Source: Thiohalocapsa sp963695445 (GTDB lineage Bacteria; Pseudomonadota; Gammaproteobacteria; Chromatiales; Chromatiaceae). From it: DNA of 64,000 nt. Positions 48,017 through 56,116 of this stretch are shown here, piece after piece (position 1 is the stretch's first letter; every line of letters begins with the position of its first letter). The translations under genes and the position numbers were made by a program. The notes under the pieces are model-generated. The model was not told the DNA's origin, did not search any database, and worked only from the letters and a program-made list of their open reading frames with translations. The stretch is taken from contig CAVOGV010000033.1 of NCBI GenBank assembly GCA_963695445.1, positions 1-64,000 on the forward strand, written 5' to 3'.

Positions 48017-48997
48017 ATGCATCCGAAGCAACCCTTTGCCTTTGCACGGGCCGCGCTCGCACTGTGCGTGCTGGCTGCGGCAGCGCTTCCAGCCATCGCC
48101 GACACCGTGAAGATCACCCCTCTGGGCAGCCACGACGGCGAGCTCTGCCGCTTCGACCGGGCGCTGATCCTGGAAGACCCCGATGGCACCCGACTCCTCT
48201 ACGACGCCGGCCGCACAGTCGCCGGTCCGGAAGACCCGCGTCTCGGCCGGATCGACGTGGTGCTGGTGAGCCATCTGCACGGTGATCACGTCGGAGACCG
48301 TCGTATCGCGCGTGTCAACGCCGGCGCGTGCGCCGAGCCGGAGACGCCGATCGTGGCGGCACCGAACACCAATAGCGTCGAGATTGCGCTCGCCAAGGGC
48401 GCGACGATCATCACCGGCAGCGAGATGCCGCGCTTCTTCGCCGCCAAGCTGCAGGCGCTCGGCGGCGACCCCTCCGCATCGCAGCTGGTGCGCTTCGGCG
48501 GGTCGCGCACGGTCGGGGGCGTGTCCGTCACCACCGTGCCGGCGGTGCATTCGAATGGCGTCTCCGGGGACTTCATCGGCGGCAAGCTCGGCGCCATGCT
48601 CGACGCCGCGGGGCTGACCGCCTACGCGGGGCCGCCGACCGGCTACGTGCTCACCTTCTCGAACGGCCTGGTCGTCTACCTCTCCGGTGACACCGGCATC
48701 ACCGCGGAGCAGGAGTCGGTCGTGCGTGGGCACTACGGGGCGAAGCTCGTGGTCATGAACATCGGCGACACCTTCACCACGGGCCCGAAGGAAGCGGCCT
48801 ATGTCATCACCCAACTGATCAAGCCGTCGGCGGTTATCGCCTCCCATGTCAATGAGGCCGCGACCGAAGACGGAAAAGTCGTCGCGAACACCAAGACCGA
48901 GACCTTCATCAAGGCGTCCTCGGTCCCGGTCCATCTGCCACTGAGCGGCCGCACCATGGACTTCGACAGGGAAGGGAACTGTGTGAGCGGGTGCTGA
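48017..48997 (+). CDS. exported metallo-beta-lactamase-fold hydrolase
   Basis: A 326-residue protein with a Sec signal (ALALCVLAAAALPAIADT, about residues 11-28). It has the MBL motif SHLHGDHVGD, His in PAVHSNGVSG, Asp in YLSGDTGIT and a final His (IASHVNEA), the layout of UlaG/L-ascorbate lactonase-like periplasmic proteins. AGGAACGAAG precedes the start. It is followed after three bases by an SDR gene and then by a cupin, suggesting an operon for breakdown or modification of a small molecule. Confidence 0.87.
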   Translation: MHPKQPFAFARAALALCVLAAAALPAIADTVKITPLGSHDGELCRFDRALILEDPDGTRLLYDAGRTVAGPEDPRLGRIDVVLVSHLHGDHVGDRRIARVNAGACAEPETPIVAAPNTNSVEIALAKGATIITGSEMPRFFAAKLQALGGDPSASQLVRFGGSRTVGGVSVTTVPAVHSNGVSGDFIGGKLGAMLDAAGLTAYAGPPTGYVLTFSNGLVVYLSGDTGITAEQESVVRGHYGAKLVVMNIGDTFTTGPKEAAYVITQLIKPSAVIASHVNEAATEDGKVVANTKTETFIKASSVPVHLPLSGRTMDFDREGNCVSGC

Positions 48998-49000
48998 GCG

Positions 49001-49831
49001 GTGTCAGCGATGGTAAACGCCGCCGGCAAGCTCAGCCGCCGCGAGGCGCGATCCGTCGCATTGGTGACGGGCGCGACCGGGGCGATCGGCAAGGCGATCG
49101 CGACCGGCATCGCGTCGCACCCGAACTGTGAGGTCGTCGTCATTTGCCGCGATGCGTTGAAGGGGCAGGCGGCGGTTGACGATATTCAGCGTCGAACGGG
49201 CAACACGCGGGTCCGTTTCGAGGTCGTGGACTTGGCACGAGGTGATTCGGTCGCTGCGCTCGCGGCACGCTGGGAGGGCCCCCTTCATGTGCTAGTCAAC
49301 AATGCCGCGACGACGCCCCGGCGGCGGGAGGAGACGCCGGAGGGCATCGAGGTCCAGTTCGCCACCAACGTGCTCGGCTATTTCCGGATGATCGCGAGCT
49401 TCGAAAGGCACCTGGTTGATTCGGCGCCGGCGCGCGTCGTGAACGTGGCGAGCTATTGGGCCGGCGGGCTGGACCTGGATGATCTCGAGTTCCGCCGACG
49501 GCGCTACGACAACGACGCGGCCTACCGGCAGTCGAAGCAGGCCGATCGGATGCTGACGGTGGCCTTCGCCGAGCGCCTCAAAGACCGCGGGGTGCTGGTC
49601 AACGCCTGCCATCCCGGCGACGTCGCCTCCACTTTGAGCCGGAACCTGGGATTCGGCGGTCATGAAACGCCGGACCATGCAGCCAGCACGCCGGTCTGGC
49701 TCGCAACCGAGGCGATCGGGGCGCAGGTCACGGGCAAGTACTTCGAGCACCGGCGCGAGGTGTCCTGCCGCTTCGGTGCCGACCGCAAGGCCGTCGAGGC
49801 GCTTTATCGGGCCTGTGAGGACTACGGCTGA
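49001..49831 (+). CDS. short-chain dehydrogenase/reductase (retinol dehydrogenase-like)
   Basis: A 276-residue NAD(P)-dependent oxidoreductase with the nucleotide motif VTGATGAIGKAIA, NNAA (VLVNNAATTPR) and a catalytic region VNVASYWAGG followed by YRQSKQADRML (YxxxK). Arg in VICRD after the second strand suggests NADP preference. The start may be GTG 49,001 or ATG 49,010. It lies three bases after the MBL-fold gene and 21 nt before the cupin gene, in one operon. Substrate unknown. Confidence 0.9.
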   Translation: MSAMVNAAGKLSRREARSVALVTGATGAIGKAIATGIASHPNCEVVVICRDALKGQAAVDDIQRRTGNTRVRFEVVDLARGDSVAALAARWEGPLHVLVNNAATTPRRREETPEGIEVQFATNVLGYFRMIASFERHLVDSAPARVVNVASYWAGGLDLDDLEFRRRRYDNDAAYRQSKQADRMLTVAFAERLKDRGVLVNACHPGDVASTLSRNLGFGGHETPDHAASTPVWLATEAIGAQVTGKYFEHRREVSCRFGADRKAVEALYRACEDYG

Positions 49832-49852
49832 ACCACGAATCGGAGAATCCTG

Positions 49853-50356
49853 ATGAGCACTCGCCCCATGAACAGCACGGGGGGCCTGTTGGCCGCCCTC
49901 GCCTTCTGCAACCTTGCAGCGATGCCGGCGGCGGCCGATTCGGATGGCACGACGTCCCCGGCGCCGCAGCAGGTCACGCTGATCAGAAGCCCGCCCGAGA
50001 TCCTCACCCGCCAGAAGCTGCCCAACTTCGTGGGCATCTCAGCGCAGACCGCCGGCGCGCGGGGCCTGTCCATGAACCTGGTGATCATCCCTCCGGGCGC
50101 CTCCGCCGAGCCACACTTCCACAAGGGCTTCGAGAGTGGGGTTTACGTGCTTGAAGGACGCGTGGAGACGCGCTACGGGCCGAAGCTCGAGCAATCGGTC
50201 ATCACCGAGGCCGGGGATTTCCTGTTCATACCGCCCGACGTGCCGCACCAGCCGGTCAATCTGAGCGAGACCGAGGCGGCCCGCGCTATCGTTGTGCGCA
50301 ACGACCCAAACGAGCAGGAGCACGTCATTCTCTATGATCCGAGTGGCGATGAGTAA
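49853..50356 (+). CDS. exported cupin-domain protein
   Basis: A 167-residue protein with a signal peptide (GGLLAALAFCNLAAMPAAA, about residues 10-28) and a single cupin: motif 1 GASAEPHFHKGFESGVYVLE and motif 2 AGDFLFIPPDVPHQPVNLS, which give the three His and one Glu metal ligands. It is a small periplasmic metal-binding beta-barrel protein, function unknown. GGAG seven bases upstream supports the start. It is the last gene before composition changes. Confidence 0.88.
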   Translation: MSTRPMNSTGGLLAALAFCNLAAMPAAADSDGTTSPAPQQVTLIRSPPEILTRQKLPNFVGISAQTAGARGLSMNLVIIPPGASAEPHFHKGFESGVYVLEGRVETRYGPKLEQSVITEAGDFLFIPPDVPHQPVNLSETEAARAIVVRNDPNEQEHVILYDPSGDE

Positions 50357-50944
50357 GTCTGGAAAGGTTTCCGTCGGTGGATCGCCACCGGCGGTCCTCG
50401 CCGACGTCAACGTCGATCCGTCGTTGCGGGTCGCGGTCGACGTCCGGCAGATCGCCTGAGAGCCGGTCCCGAGCGGAACACAAGAGACGTCCAATCCCAC
50501 AATTCGCCTGCATCTGCAATATGACTTTCCACCGTCACGACTTTGGTTTCCGACGTTTGCCCTATGGCAAGTGTCCTTGCCCTGAGCGGGCTTGCCTTTC
50601 GGAGTGGGGGACACCGCTGCCACCATGGGAGTGGGGCGCCGCGGGCAGCTTCCGCCCGCCTCACGCGCGCACGTGACCCCTTTCGGAGCGGGGCACGCGG
50701 GGCACGCGGGGCACACCCCCCGTTTCGTCGGGGAAAGTGCCCTAAAACCGTGCCCCGAGCGTCCCGAACTCGGCGGGGCACGGCGGGGCACGGGGTACCT
50801 TGCCGCGCGCCCAAAACGCAAGACGGGCCCGAGCGCCATCGCGTGCGCTCGAATCGCGGCAAGCTTGCGGGGCACGGGCGCGGCGAGTTCCATCGCGTGC
50901 GCTCGAATCGCGGCAAGGTCTCGGGTCGGCTCGCCGTGCCCCAT
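50357..50944. other. transition region between host-like and phage-like sequence
   Basis: About 590 nt without a convincing gene. Composition shifts here from host-like to very GC-rich. Between 50,690 and 50,790 GGGGCACG-type units occur repeatedly. A 36-codon frame from 50,349 is not supported. The true join, natural or artificial, is somewhere in this interval. Confidence 0.6.
50836..50917. repeat. two 28-nt direct repeats next to the primase gene
   Basis: CCATCGCGTGCGCTCGAATC continuing CGCGGCAAG-like to 28 nt occurs at 50,836-50,863 and again identically at 50,890-50,917, separated by 26 nt. They lie just past the 3' end of the primase-helicase gene. Iteron- or regulator-binding sites are plausible; there are only two units. 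Confidence 0.75.
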
Positions 50945-53569
50945 TCAATCCCCGAACTCGGCTTCGGTTTGCGCGTCGCGCGCCGCGGCGACGTCAAGCC
51001 CGAGCGCGTCGCACTTCAACGCGACGACGCGCACGCGCGCCCCGTCGTACTTGATCTTCGTCGTGACGCGCCCGGGGTCGTGTTCGAGCATTCCGCGTTC
51101 ACGCCACGACGCGCACACTTCCGCGAACGACAAGCCGTCGGCGTCGAAGCGCACGCGTAACGCTTCGGGTAGCAGGTACACGAACTCTTTGTGCCGCACG
51201 CCGTGCACCGCGCGCACGTTGCGAACACGCGTCGAGCACAACGCGCCGCCCGCGTTGAAGTCGAGCAATGGAAACGCGTCGGGCTCGCTCGCGACCCATT
51301 GCGAGACAGATTCGAGCGCGCGTTCGCCCGCGGTCAACAACTCGCGCCGCTTCTCGACGTCGGCGAAGAGTGCGCGGATCGTCTTGCCGCCCTTCTCGCC
51401 GATTCCGAGCACGCTCGACGCCAAGTGTTCGGCGACGGCGAGCAACGCGAAGAACACGGCTTGACGCCCCGCTAGCGCGCCTTCCGACTTGCCGCGGAAC
51501 TGTCGTTTGCTCTCTTCGAAGAGTTCGGCGAGCGCGCGCCAATCGTCGACGGCGACGAGCGACTCGATCCACGCGCGCCCCGCGTGCCCGTGGTTCCGCT
51601 CGCACGCTTCCCGAAGCGCGTCGACGCCCCGCGCGTCGAGCGTGCCGAACCCCGATACCCGGAACTGCAACACGCGCACTTGCGCGCCCGTGTTGGCTCG
51701 CTCGTCGACGAGTTCGTGTTCGCCCGTCGATAGAACCACGGTCGACCATTTCGGCGTCTTGCGCACCGCAAGCGAGCGGTCGCCGCGCGACTTCCCGCAC
51801 CCGTTGATCAGCATGTAGATCGAACGCTCGATCACGCGCGCGTCGCCCGCGCCGACTTCGTCGAAGCACAACGGAAGGTGCGTCAACGTCGCGGCGCGGA
51901 GTTCCATCGCGACGGGCGTCGCGTTCCACGATCCGATCCATTGCTCGCTTCGAGGGTCGCCGAACACGCTTCCCGCGATCTTGACGATCGACGTCTTCCC
52001 CTTCGACGAGTCGCCGTGAAAGTTGATCGCGAAGTTCGGCGCGGCGAGCGGTTGCAGTAGGGGCGCGGCGAGCGCGGCGAGTATCGCGACCGCGGCGAGC
52101 CTGTCTTCGCGGAACGCGTCTCGCAACGCTTCGAGGTGTGCGTCGAGCCCGCCGCGCGGTCGCAACGCGGCGAGGATCTCGCCCCTGTCGCCCGCGTCGT
52201 CGGCAACGATGTTGATCGCGTCGCTCGACGAGATCGGCTTGTCGAGCATGAAGCAACGCCCGTCGGCGATCGGTTGCCAACCGCACTCCGTCGCGAACCG
52301 CTCGACGGTCAAGCGATGCTCGTTCGTGCGAAGGTACTCGTCGAGCCACAAGACGACGAGCGCGGCGTTGTTGGAAGTGACCGCGCAGTCGGGCGGCAAC
52401 TCGGCGAGCGCGCGCCGAGTGTCTTTGCAGGCTCGACGATCGACGACGGCGCGGTGCCAAGCGTCGCGCGCGTGGTACGCGACTTCGAAGCGTTGCTCGT
52501 CGCCTTCGAGCGCGTCGAGCAAGCGCACGGGCAAGAGTACCGATCGCATGATCTCGCGCGCGTCGCCGTCGGGTCGATCGGGCTCGATCCACAACGAGCG
52601 GTCGCGACGGATCTCGAAGCGCGGCGGTACTCGAAGATCCCCGTCGAGCCGTGCCCCTCGAAGCCACGCGAGCCCCGCCAACTTCGCGAGCGGGTCGCGC
52701 GGCGCGATCGGCGACACGTCTTCGCCGACTGCGATCGGTTCGAGCCTGTCGAAGAGTGCGCGCGCCGCGGGCTCGCCTTGCTCGACGAGATAGTCGTCGA
52801 TCCCGACACCGCGCTCGACGTCGGCGGCGTCTTGCGGCACGCGAACGAACTTCGTCGACGCCGCGCCGCCTTCGAGTAGCAAGCCCGCAAGCCGACGCAT
52901 CGCGAGCAACACGCCTTCGTTGTTGGCGGCGTCGGAGTCGTAACAGATCACATGGTGCCGCCCGCGCGTGAACCGATCCGCGTACTTGCGAAGCGCCTTC
53001 GCCCACACGATCCCGTCGCCGTTGCGGTTGGCTTCGCCGTCGTTGAAGTTGTGACACCCCGTGAGACCGAGCGCGGCGAAGCCGAGTTGATCTAGAAGAA
53101 GCGTCTTCTTCTCGCCTTCCGTCCACACGATCGGGCGCGTCACGTCGTCGAGTCGTTGTTCGCGGATCGTGCGCGGGCCCATGTACGGAACCGCGCCCGT
53201 GCCCGGGGCTTGCTCGTACTTGATCGGCTTCGTCTTGCCGCTCGACGACGTCTTCGTGCGCGGCTTGTCGGGCTTGACCCGCGCGAGTAGCAGCGCGCGC
53301 GAGTCGTAATCGTGGAACGGGAACACGAGCCCGCCGCCGTTGCGCCAACCCCAACCGAGGATCTCGGCGATCGGGCCCGACTTCCCTTCGGAGTACACGC
53401 CCGACGCGTCGATCGTCGCGGCGTCGAGCCCCGACGATTCAAGGTCGGCGAGGTGTCGCGGCGTCAACGTGCGCGGTGCGACACCGTCGGCTTCGACGGC
53501 GGCGAGGCGCGGCACGGCGCGCGCGGGTTGCTTCTCGGTCGGCGGATCGCCCGCCCCGTCTTCTGCCAT
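50945..53569 (-). CDS. phage/plasmid primase-helicase-like protein (DUF3854 + DUF927)
   Basis: An 874-residue protein. Residues about 60-260 resemble the TOPRIM-like DUF3854 domain (VFPFHDYDSRALLLARVKP, WTEGEKKTLLLDQLG, VICYDSDAA); the second half is a DUF927-type helicase with Walker A GDSSKGKTS, Walker B LCFDEVGAG and STGEHELVDE. Such proteins initiate replication of phages and mobile plasmids. The start at MAEDGAGDPP follows GAAGGGG; an upstream in-frame extension of 78 codons overlaps the divergent promoter region. Codon use is extremely GC-rich. It is divergent from the next gene, like a replication/regulation boundary. Confidence 0.85.
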   Translation of the reverse strand: MAEDGAGDPPTEKQPARAVPRLAAVEADGVAPRTLTPRHLADLESSGLDAATIDASGVYSEGKSGPIAEILGWGWRNGGGLVFPFHDYDSRALLLARVKPDKPRTKTSSSGKTKPIKYEQAPGTGAVPYMGPRTIREQRLDDVTRPIVWTEGEKKTLLLDQLGFAALGLTGCHNFNDGEANRNGDGIVWAKALRKYADRFTRGRHHVICYDSDAANNEGVLLAMRRLAGLLLEGGAASTKFVRVPQDAADVERGVGIDDYLVEQGEPAARALFDRLEPIAVGEDVSPIAPRDPLAKLAGLAWLRGARLDGDLRVPPRFEIRRDRSLWIEPDRPDGDAREIMRSVLLPVRLLDALEGDEQRFEVAYHARDAWHRAVVDRRACKDTRRALAELPPDCAVTSNNAALVVLWLDEYLRTNEHRLTVERFATECGWQPIADGRCFMLDKPISSSDAINIVADDAGDRGEILAALRPRGGLDAHLEALRDAFREDRLAAVAILAALAAPLLQPLAAPNFAINFHGDSSKGKTSIVKIAGSVFGDPRSEQWIGSWNATPVAMELRAATLTHLPLCFDEVGAGDARVIERSIYMLINGCGKSRGDRSLAVRKTPKWSTVVLSTGEHELVDERANTGAQVRVLQFRVSGFGTLDARGVDALREACERNHGHAGRAWIESLVAVDDWRALAELFEESKRQFRGKSEGALAGRQAVFFALLAVAEHLASSVLGIGEKGGKTIRALFADVEKRRELLTAGERALESVSQWVASEPDAFPLLDFNAGGALCSTRVRNVRAVHGVRHKEFVYLLPEALRVRFDADGLSFAEVCASWRERGMLEHDPGRVTTKIKYDGARVRVVALKCDALGLDVAAARDAQTEAEFGD

Positions 53570-53789
53570 GGATACCCCTTCGCGTTCGGTTGCGGGGCCG
53601 GTCAACGCCCCGCGCTTGCGGTTGTGCACGAACGCGGCGGCGGCGGCAAGTGCGACGCACACGGGCACGTTGCCGCGTGCGCTCGATTTCGTTTCACGTC
53701 GAGCAAGTCGAGTTGCGCGCACGTCGACGCGCGTCGTATGTTCCGCGTGTCGAGGTTGACCGCTCGACGCGAAACCGAAGGGACCGAAC

Positions 53790-54563
53790 ATGCCGAACGA
53801 CACGGCGAGCGATCAATCGCTCGCGAACTTGATCGCCGAAGCGCGCGCGAACTTCATTCGCCGAACCGCCGACGTCGTCGACGGGCACGAAGAACAACTC
53901 GTCGACGCGTTCAACAACGCGCTGCAACCGCTTGTGCTCGCCGTCGGCGAACTCGCCGAGACGCTCGACGCGTCGACCGACGAGACGCGCCGCGCCTGTC
54001 ACGCCGCAACCGTGTTGCACGTCGAAGCCTCGCAACTTCGGCACTCGCTCGCGCTTGCGAACGGCGAGATCGAGCGACGCGAGCGCGAGCACGCCGCGTT
54101 GCTAGAGACTGCGCGCGGCGCGCTCGCCGAGGCTCACAGGGTGGCTCACAAACTCCGCGACCCGAAATTTTACAGCCCGCGAACGAAGCGCGCACCCGCA
54201 CGCCGCGCACGGGAGGGGATGGCGGAAGACAGGGTGGGGACGGTGCCCGGTTCCGGTATCCCTCTCCCCCATCCCCCTTTCGGCATGTCGGACGGCGAGG
54301 CGCGAGAAGCTGCTCGTGTGCGAGCCGAATCGTTCTGTGCGTGCGGCCGACGCTTGCCTGAGTGCGACGGCAGCCGCGCCGGATGCACAGGCCCGACGGG
54401 GAGCCGGGCGTGCGCGACACCAAGAACACCTGCGACATGTTCAGCCCCGGCAAGCCCACGAACGGCGGTTGCCAGGGCGACGGGCACTACCTCTGCCGTG
54501 AGTGCGGCTTGTTCGACGACAGGGGCGAGTCATGAACGAACAACAGTGCAGTCGCCGATGTGA
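53790..54563 (+). CDS. unknown protein, helical N-terminus; 3' end uncertain
   Basis: The first 128 residues (MPNDTASDQSLANLIAEARA; ALLETARGALAEAH) are helical and acidic, in the block's usual codon style. Beyond RDPKFYSP the reading loses that character and runs Pro/Ala/Arg/Thr-rich to a stop. From 54,285 it overlaps, in the same frame, a Cys-rich sequence that needs a one-base shift to reach its natural end at 54,535. The gene may end by frameshift or the sequence may be joined here. Divergent from the primase gene. No family recognised. Confidence 0.5.
   Translation: MPNDTASDQSLANLIAEARANFIRRTADVVDGHEEQLVDAFNNALQPLVLAVGELAETLDASTDETRRACHAATVLHVEASQLRHSLALANGEIERREREHAALLETARGALAEAHRVAHKLRDPKFYSPRTKRAPARRAREGMAEDRVGTVPGSGIPLPHPPFGMSDGEAREAARVRAESFCACGRRLPECDGSRAGCTGPTGSRACATPRTPATCSAPASPRTAVARATGTTSAVSAACSTTGASHERTTVQSPM
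54285..54535 (+). CDS. small cysteine-rich (zinc-ribbon-like) phage protein, one frameshift
   Basis: Starting MSDGEAREAARVRAESFCAC with CxCGRRLPEC and, after adding one C to the CCC run near 54,392, GPDGEPGVRDTKNTCDMFSP, GGCQGDGHYLCRECGLFDD and a stop overlapping the next ATG (ATGA). Three CxxC-like pairs suggest zinc binding. An ATG at 54,383 alone would give a 50-residue version in the second frame. Codon use is more balanced than in flanking genes. Confidence 0.5.
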
Positions 54564-54575
54564 CCACGACTCGCG

Positions 54576-55298
54576 ATGCACGCTGCTCGCGGCCACGTAC
54601 GGGATCGCCACGAAACGGACCACGGGTGCATTTGCTACGACCCGCGCCAGGCTACGCGCGCCGAGATTATCGATGCGTGGAAGGCGGCGAACGGGTACGA
54701 CGATCTACTCAAGGCGTACTCGGACGCTGTAGATAGGGTCGCGGCCTACGAGGAAGTGCTCACGACTCGCCGTGAGCACGAACGGCGCGCGGATGATCGG
54801 CTCAACGACGCTCTCTCGGGCGAAGCCGACGCGGTTCGCCGTGCAGAGTCCGCCGAGCTTGGCTGCGAGATTGCCTACCGCCGCGAGCCGACGCAGGCCG
54901 AGGGCGACGCGCACGAGTACCGGCACGATCAGAGCATGGGGGCCTCGGAGTGCATCCGTGAGTGTCATGTGCCGATGGGCAATCACCATGGCCACCGCTG
55001 CTCGTGCGGCCGCTGGGTGTGGGGCGGGCCGACTGTCTGCCAGCGGTGCGTGGATGCCGAGGCGATCAAGGCTGCTCTCCTGCGGGCCGACACGGCTGCC
55101 AAAGTCGCGGTCGAGTGGGAAAAACTCTTCAACGAGCGCAACCGGCTCTGGCGAGAGGAGGCGGATCGCGTCGGTGCGGTGACGCTGTTGCTCGAAGCAA
55201 ACGGGTGTGACTGCGACTGCGATCACGATGCCGAGAGCCACGACGCCGACTGTGATCGGTGCCTGGCGTGCCGCATTTCCTGGGCGATAGAAACATGA
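54576..55298 (+). CDS. cysteine-rich phage-type hypothetical protein
   Basis: A 240-residue protein: HGCICYDPRQATRAEIIDAW, a charged helical region (DAVDRVAAYEEVLTTRREHE), then GHRCSCGRWVWGGPTVCQRC, a second helix (WEKLFNERNRLWREEAD) and a C-terminal Cys/Asp-rich cluster (CDCDCDHD, CDRCLAC). Several CxC/CxxC pairs suggest two or three metal sites. An ATG at 54,532 coupled to the previous stop lies in another frame, so the start may hide a frameshift. No known family. Confidence 0.65.
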   Translation: MHAARGHVRDRHETDHGCICYDPRQATRAEIIDAWKAANGYDDLLKAYSDAVDRVAAYEEVLTTRREHERRADDRLNDALSGEADAVRRAESAELGCEIAYRREPTQAEGDAHEYRHDQSMGASECIRECHVPMGNHHGHRCSCGRWVWGGPTVCQRCVDAEAIKAALLRADTAAKVAVEWEKLFNERNRLWREEADRVGAVTLLLEANGCDCDCDHDAESHDADCDRCLACRISWAIET

Positions 55299-55338
55299 GT
55301 TCGTGCAGAGCTACAAATGAGAACTCTTCGAGCGCGCG

Positions 55339-55557
55339 ATGGTCGCGATCCACGAAGCGGCGGGCACGCCGCGCAACGGGCTTGCGGGGATCCTCGCGTG
55401 GATCGAAGACGCTCGCGAGCGCCAAGCCGCGACCGACACGCTCGTCGAGTGCGTGCGTCGGGCGAAGTACGCGCGCCCGCACACGCGCTCGTTGACCGCC
55501 GACGAACTCGAAGCCGAACACGACTTGCGGATCGCGCTCGACGCCTTCGAGCCCTAG
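55339..55557 (+). CDS. small hypothetical protein
   Basis: A 72-residue predicted helical protein (MVAIHEAAGTPRNGLAGILA; AKYARPHTRSLTADELEAEH), in the GC-rich codon style of the block. It precedes the next gene by 64 nt on the same strand. Family and function unknown; an upstream ATG at 55,316 is in a different frame. Confidence 0.55.
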   Translation: MVAIHEAAGTPRNGLAGILAWIEDARERQAATDTLVECVRRAKYARPHTRSLTADELEAEHDLRIALDAFEP

Positions 55558-55621
55558 TTCGCGCGCGGCAATGGTCGCCGCGCGCCGATCGCAAAACCGA
55601 AACCGAAAGAGAGCAAGCACT

Positions 55622-56011
55622 ATGAGCGAGAACGAGAACACGATCCACGCGCAGACGATCCTTCGCGTCGGCGAGATCAAGATCCTTCGCGTCGTCGACT
55701 TCGAGAAGATCGCCGCGAACGCCGCCGACGGTCGGATCCCGGTCGCCGACCTTCGCAACGCGGGCGACTTCGTCGTCGCGATCACGCCGTCGGGGCGGAA
55801 CCCCGTCGAGCGTCGCGTCGAGTGCGACGACGCGTCGAGCGCGCGCGCGTTCGTCGACGGCTTCGTCGCGTGTGCGACGTTGAAGGCGCGCGCGCCGAAG
55901 ACTGCCGAAGAGAAGGCGGCGGCGAAGGCGAAGCGACAGGCGGCGCGCGACGCGAAGGCGGCGAAGGCGGCGAGCGCCCCGAACGCTCCGAAGCCCGCCC
56001 CGAAGAAGTGA
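55622..56011 (+). CDS. hypothetical protein with Ala/Lys-rich tail
   Basis: A 129-residue protein. The first 90 residues look folded (ILRVGEIKILRVVDFEKIAA; RNAGDFVVAITPSGRNPVER) and the last 40 are a basic Ala/Lys/Pro tail (EEKAAAKAKRQAARDAKAA) that could contact DNA. The ATG follows GAAAGAGAGC. It lies 105 nt ahead of the RecB-like nuclease gene, suggesting membership of the replication/recombination module. No family recognised. Confidence 0.6.
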   Translation: MSENENTIHAQTILRVGEIKILRVVDFEKIAANAADGRIPVADLRNAGDFVVAITPSGRNPVERRVECDDASSARAFVDGFVACATLKARAPKTAEEKAAAKAKRQAARDAKAAKAASAPNAPKPAPKK

Positions 56012-56116
56012 CCCGCGAGTGACCCGCGGTCGCCGCACGTTGACCCGTGCGGCGACCTTCGACCCGAGACCGACACGAGACACGACCGAGACCGACGAGA
56101 CGAAAGAGGGGCCCGT

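Noticed and set aside
50349..50459. 36-codon frame overlapping the cupin stop
   Set aside because: Too short, no Shine-Dalgarno and no recognisable features, and located at a compositional transition.
50836..50917. Possible minimal CRISPR array (28-nt repeat, 26-nt spacer)
   Set aside because: Only two units, no further repeats on either side, a spacer with the same GGGGCACG motifs as the surrounding sequence, and no cas genes.
51099..53354. Second long open frame within the primase gene
   Set aside because: Arg-rich out-of-frame reading caused by extreme GC content; the DUF927 motifs lie in the other frame.
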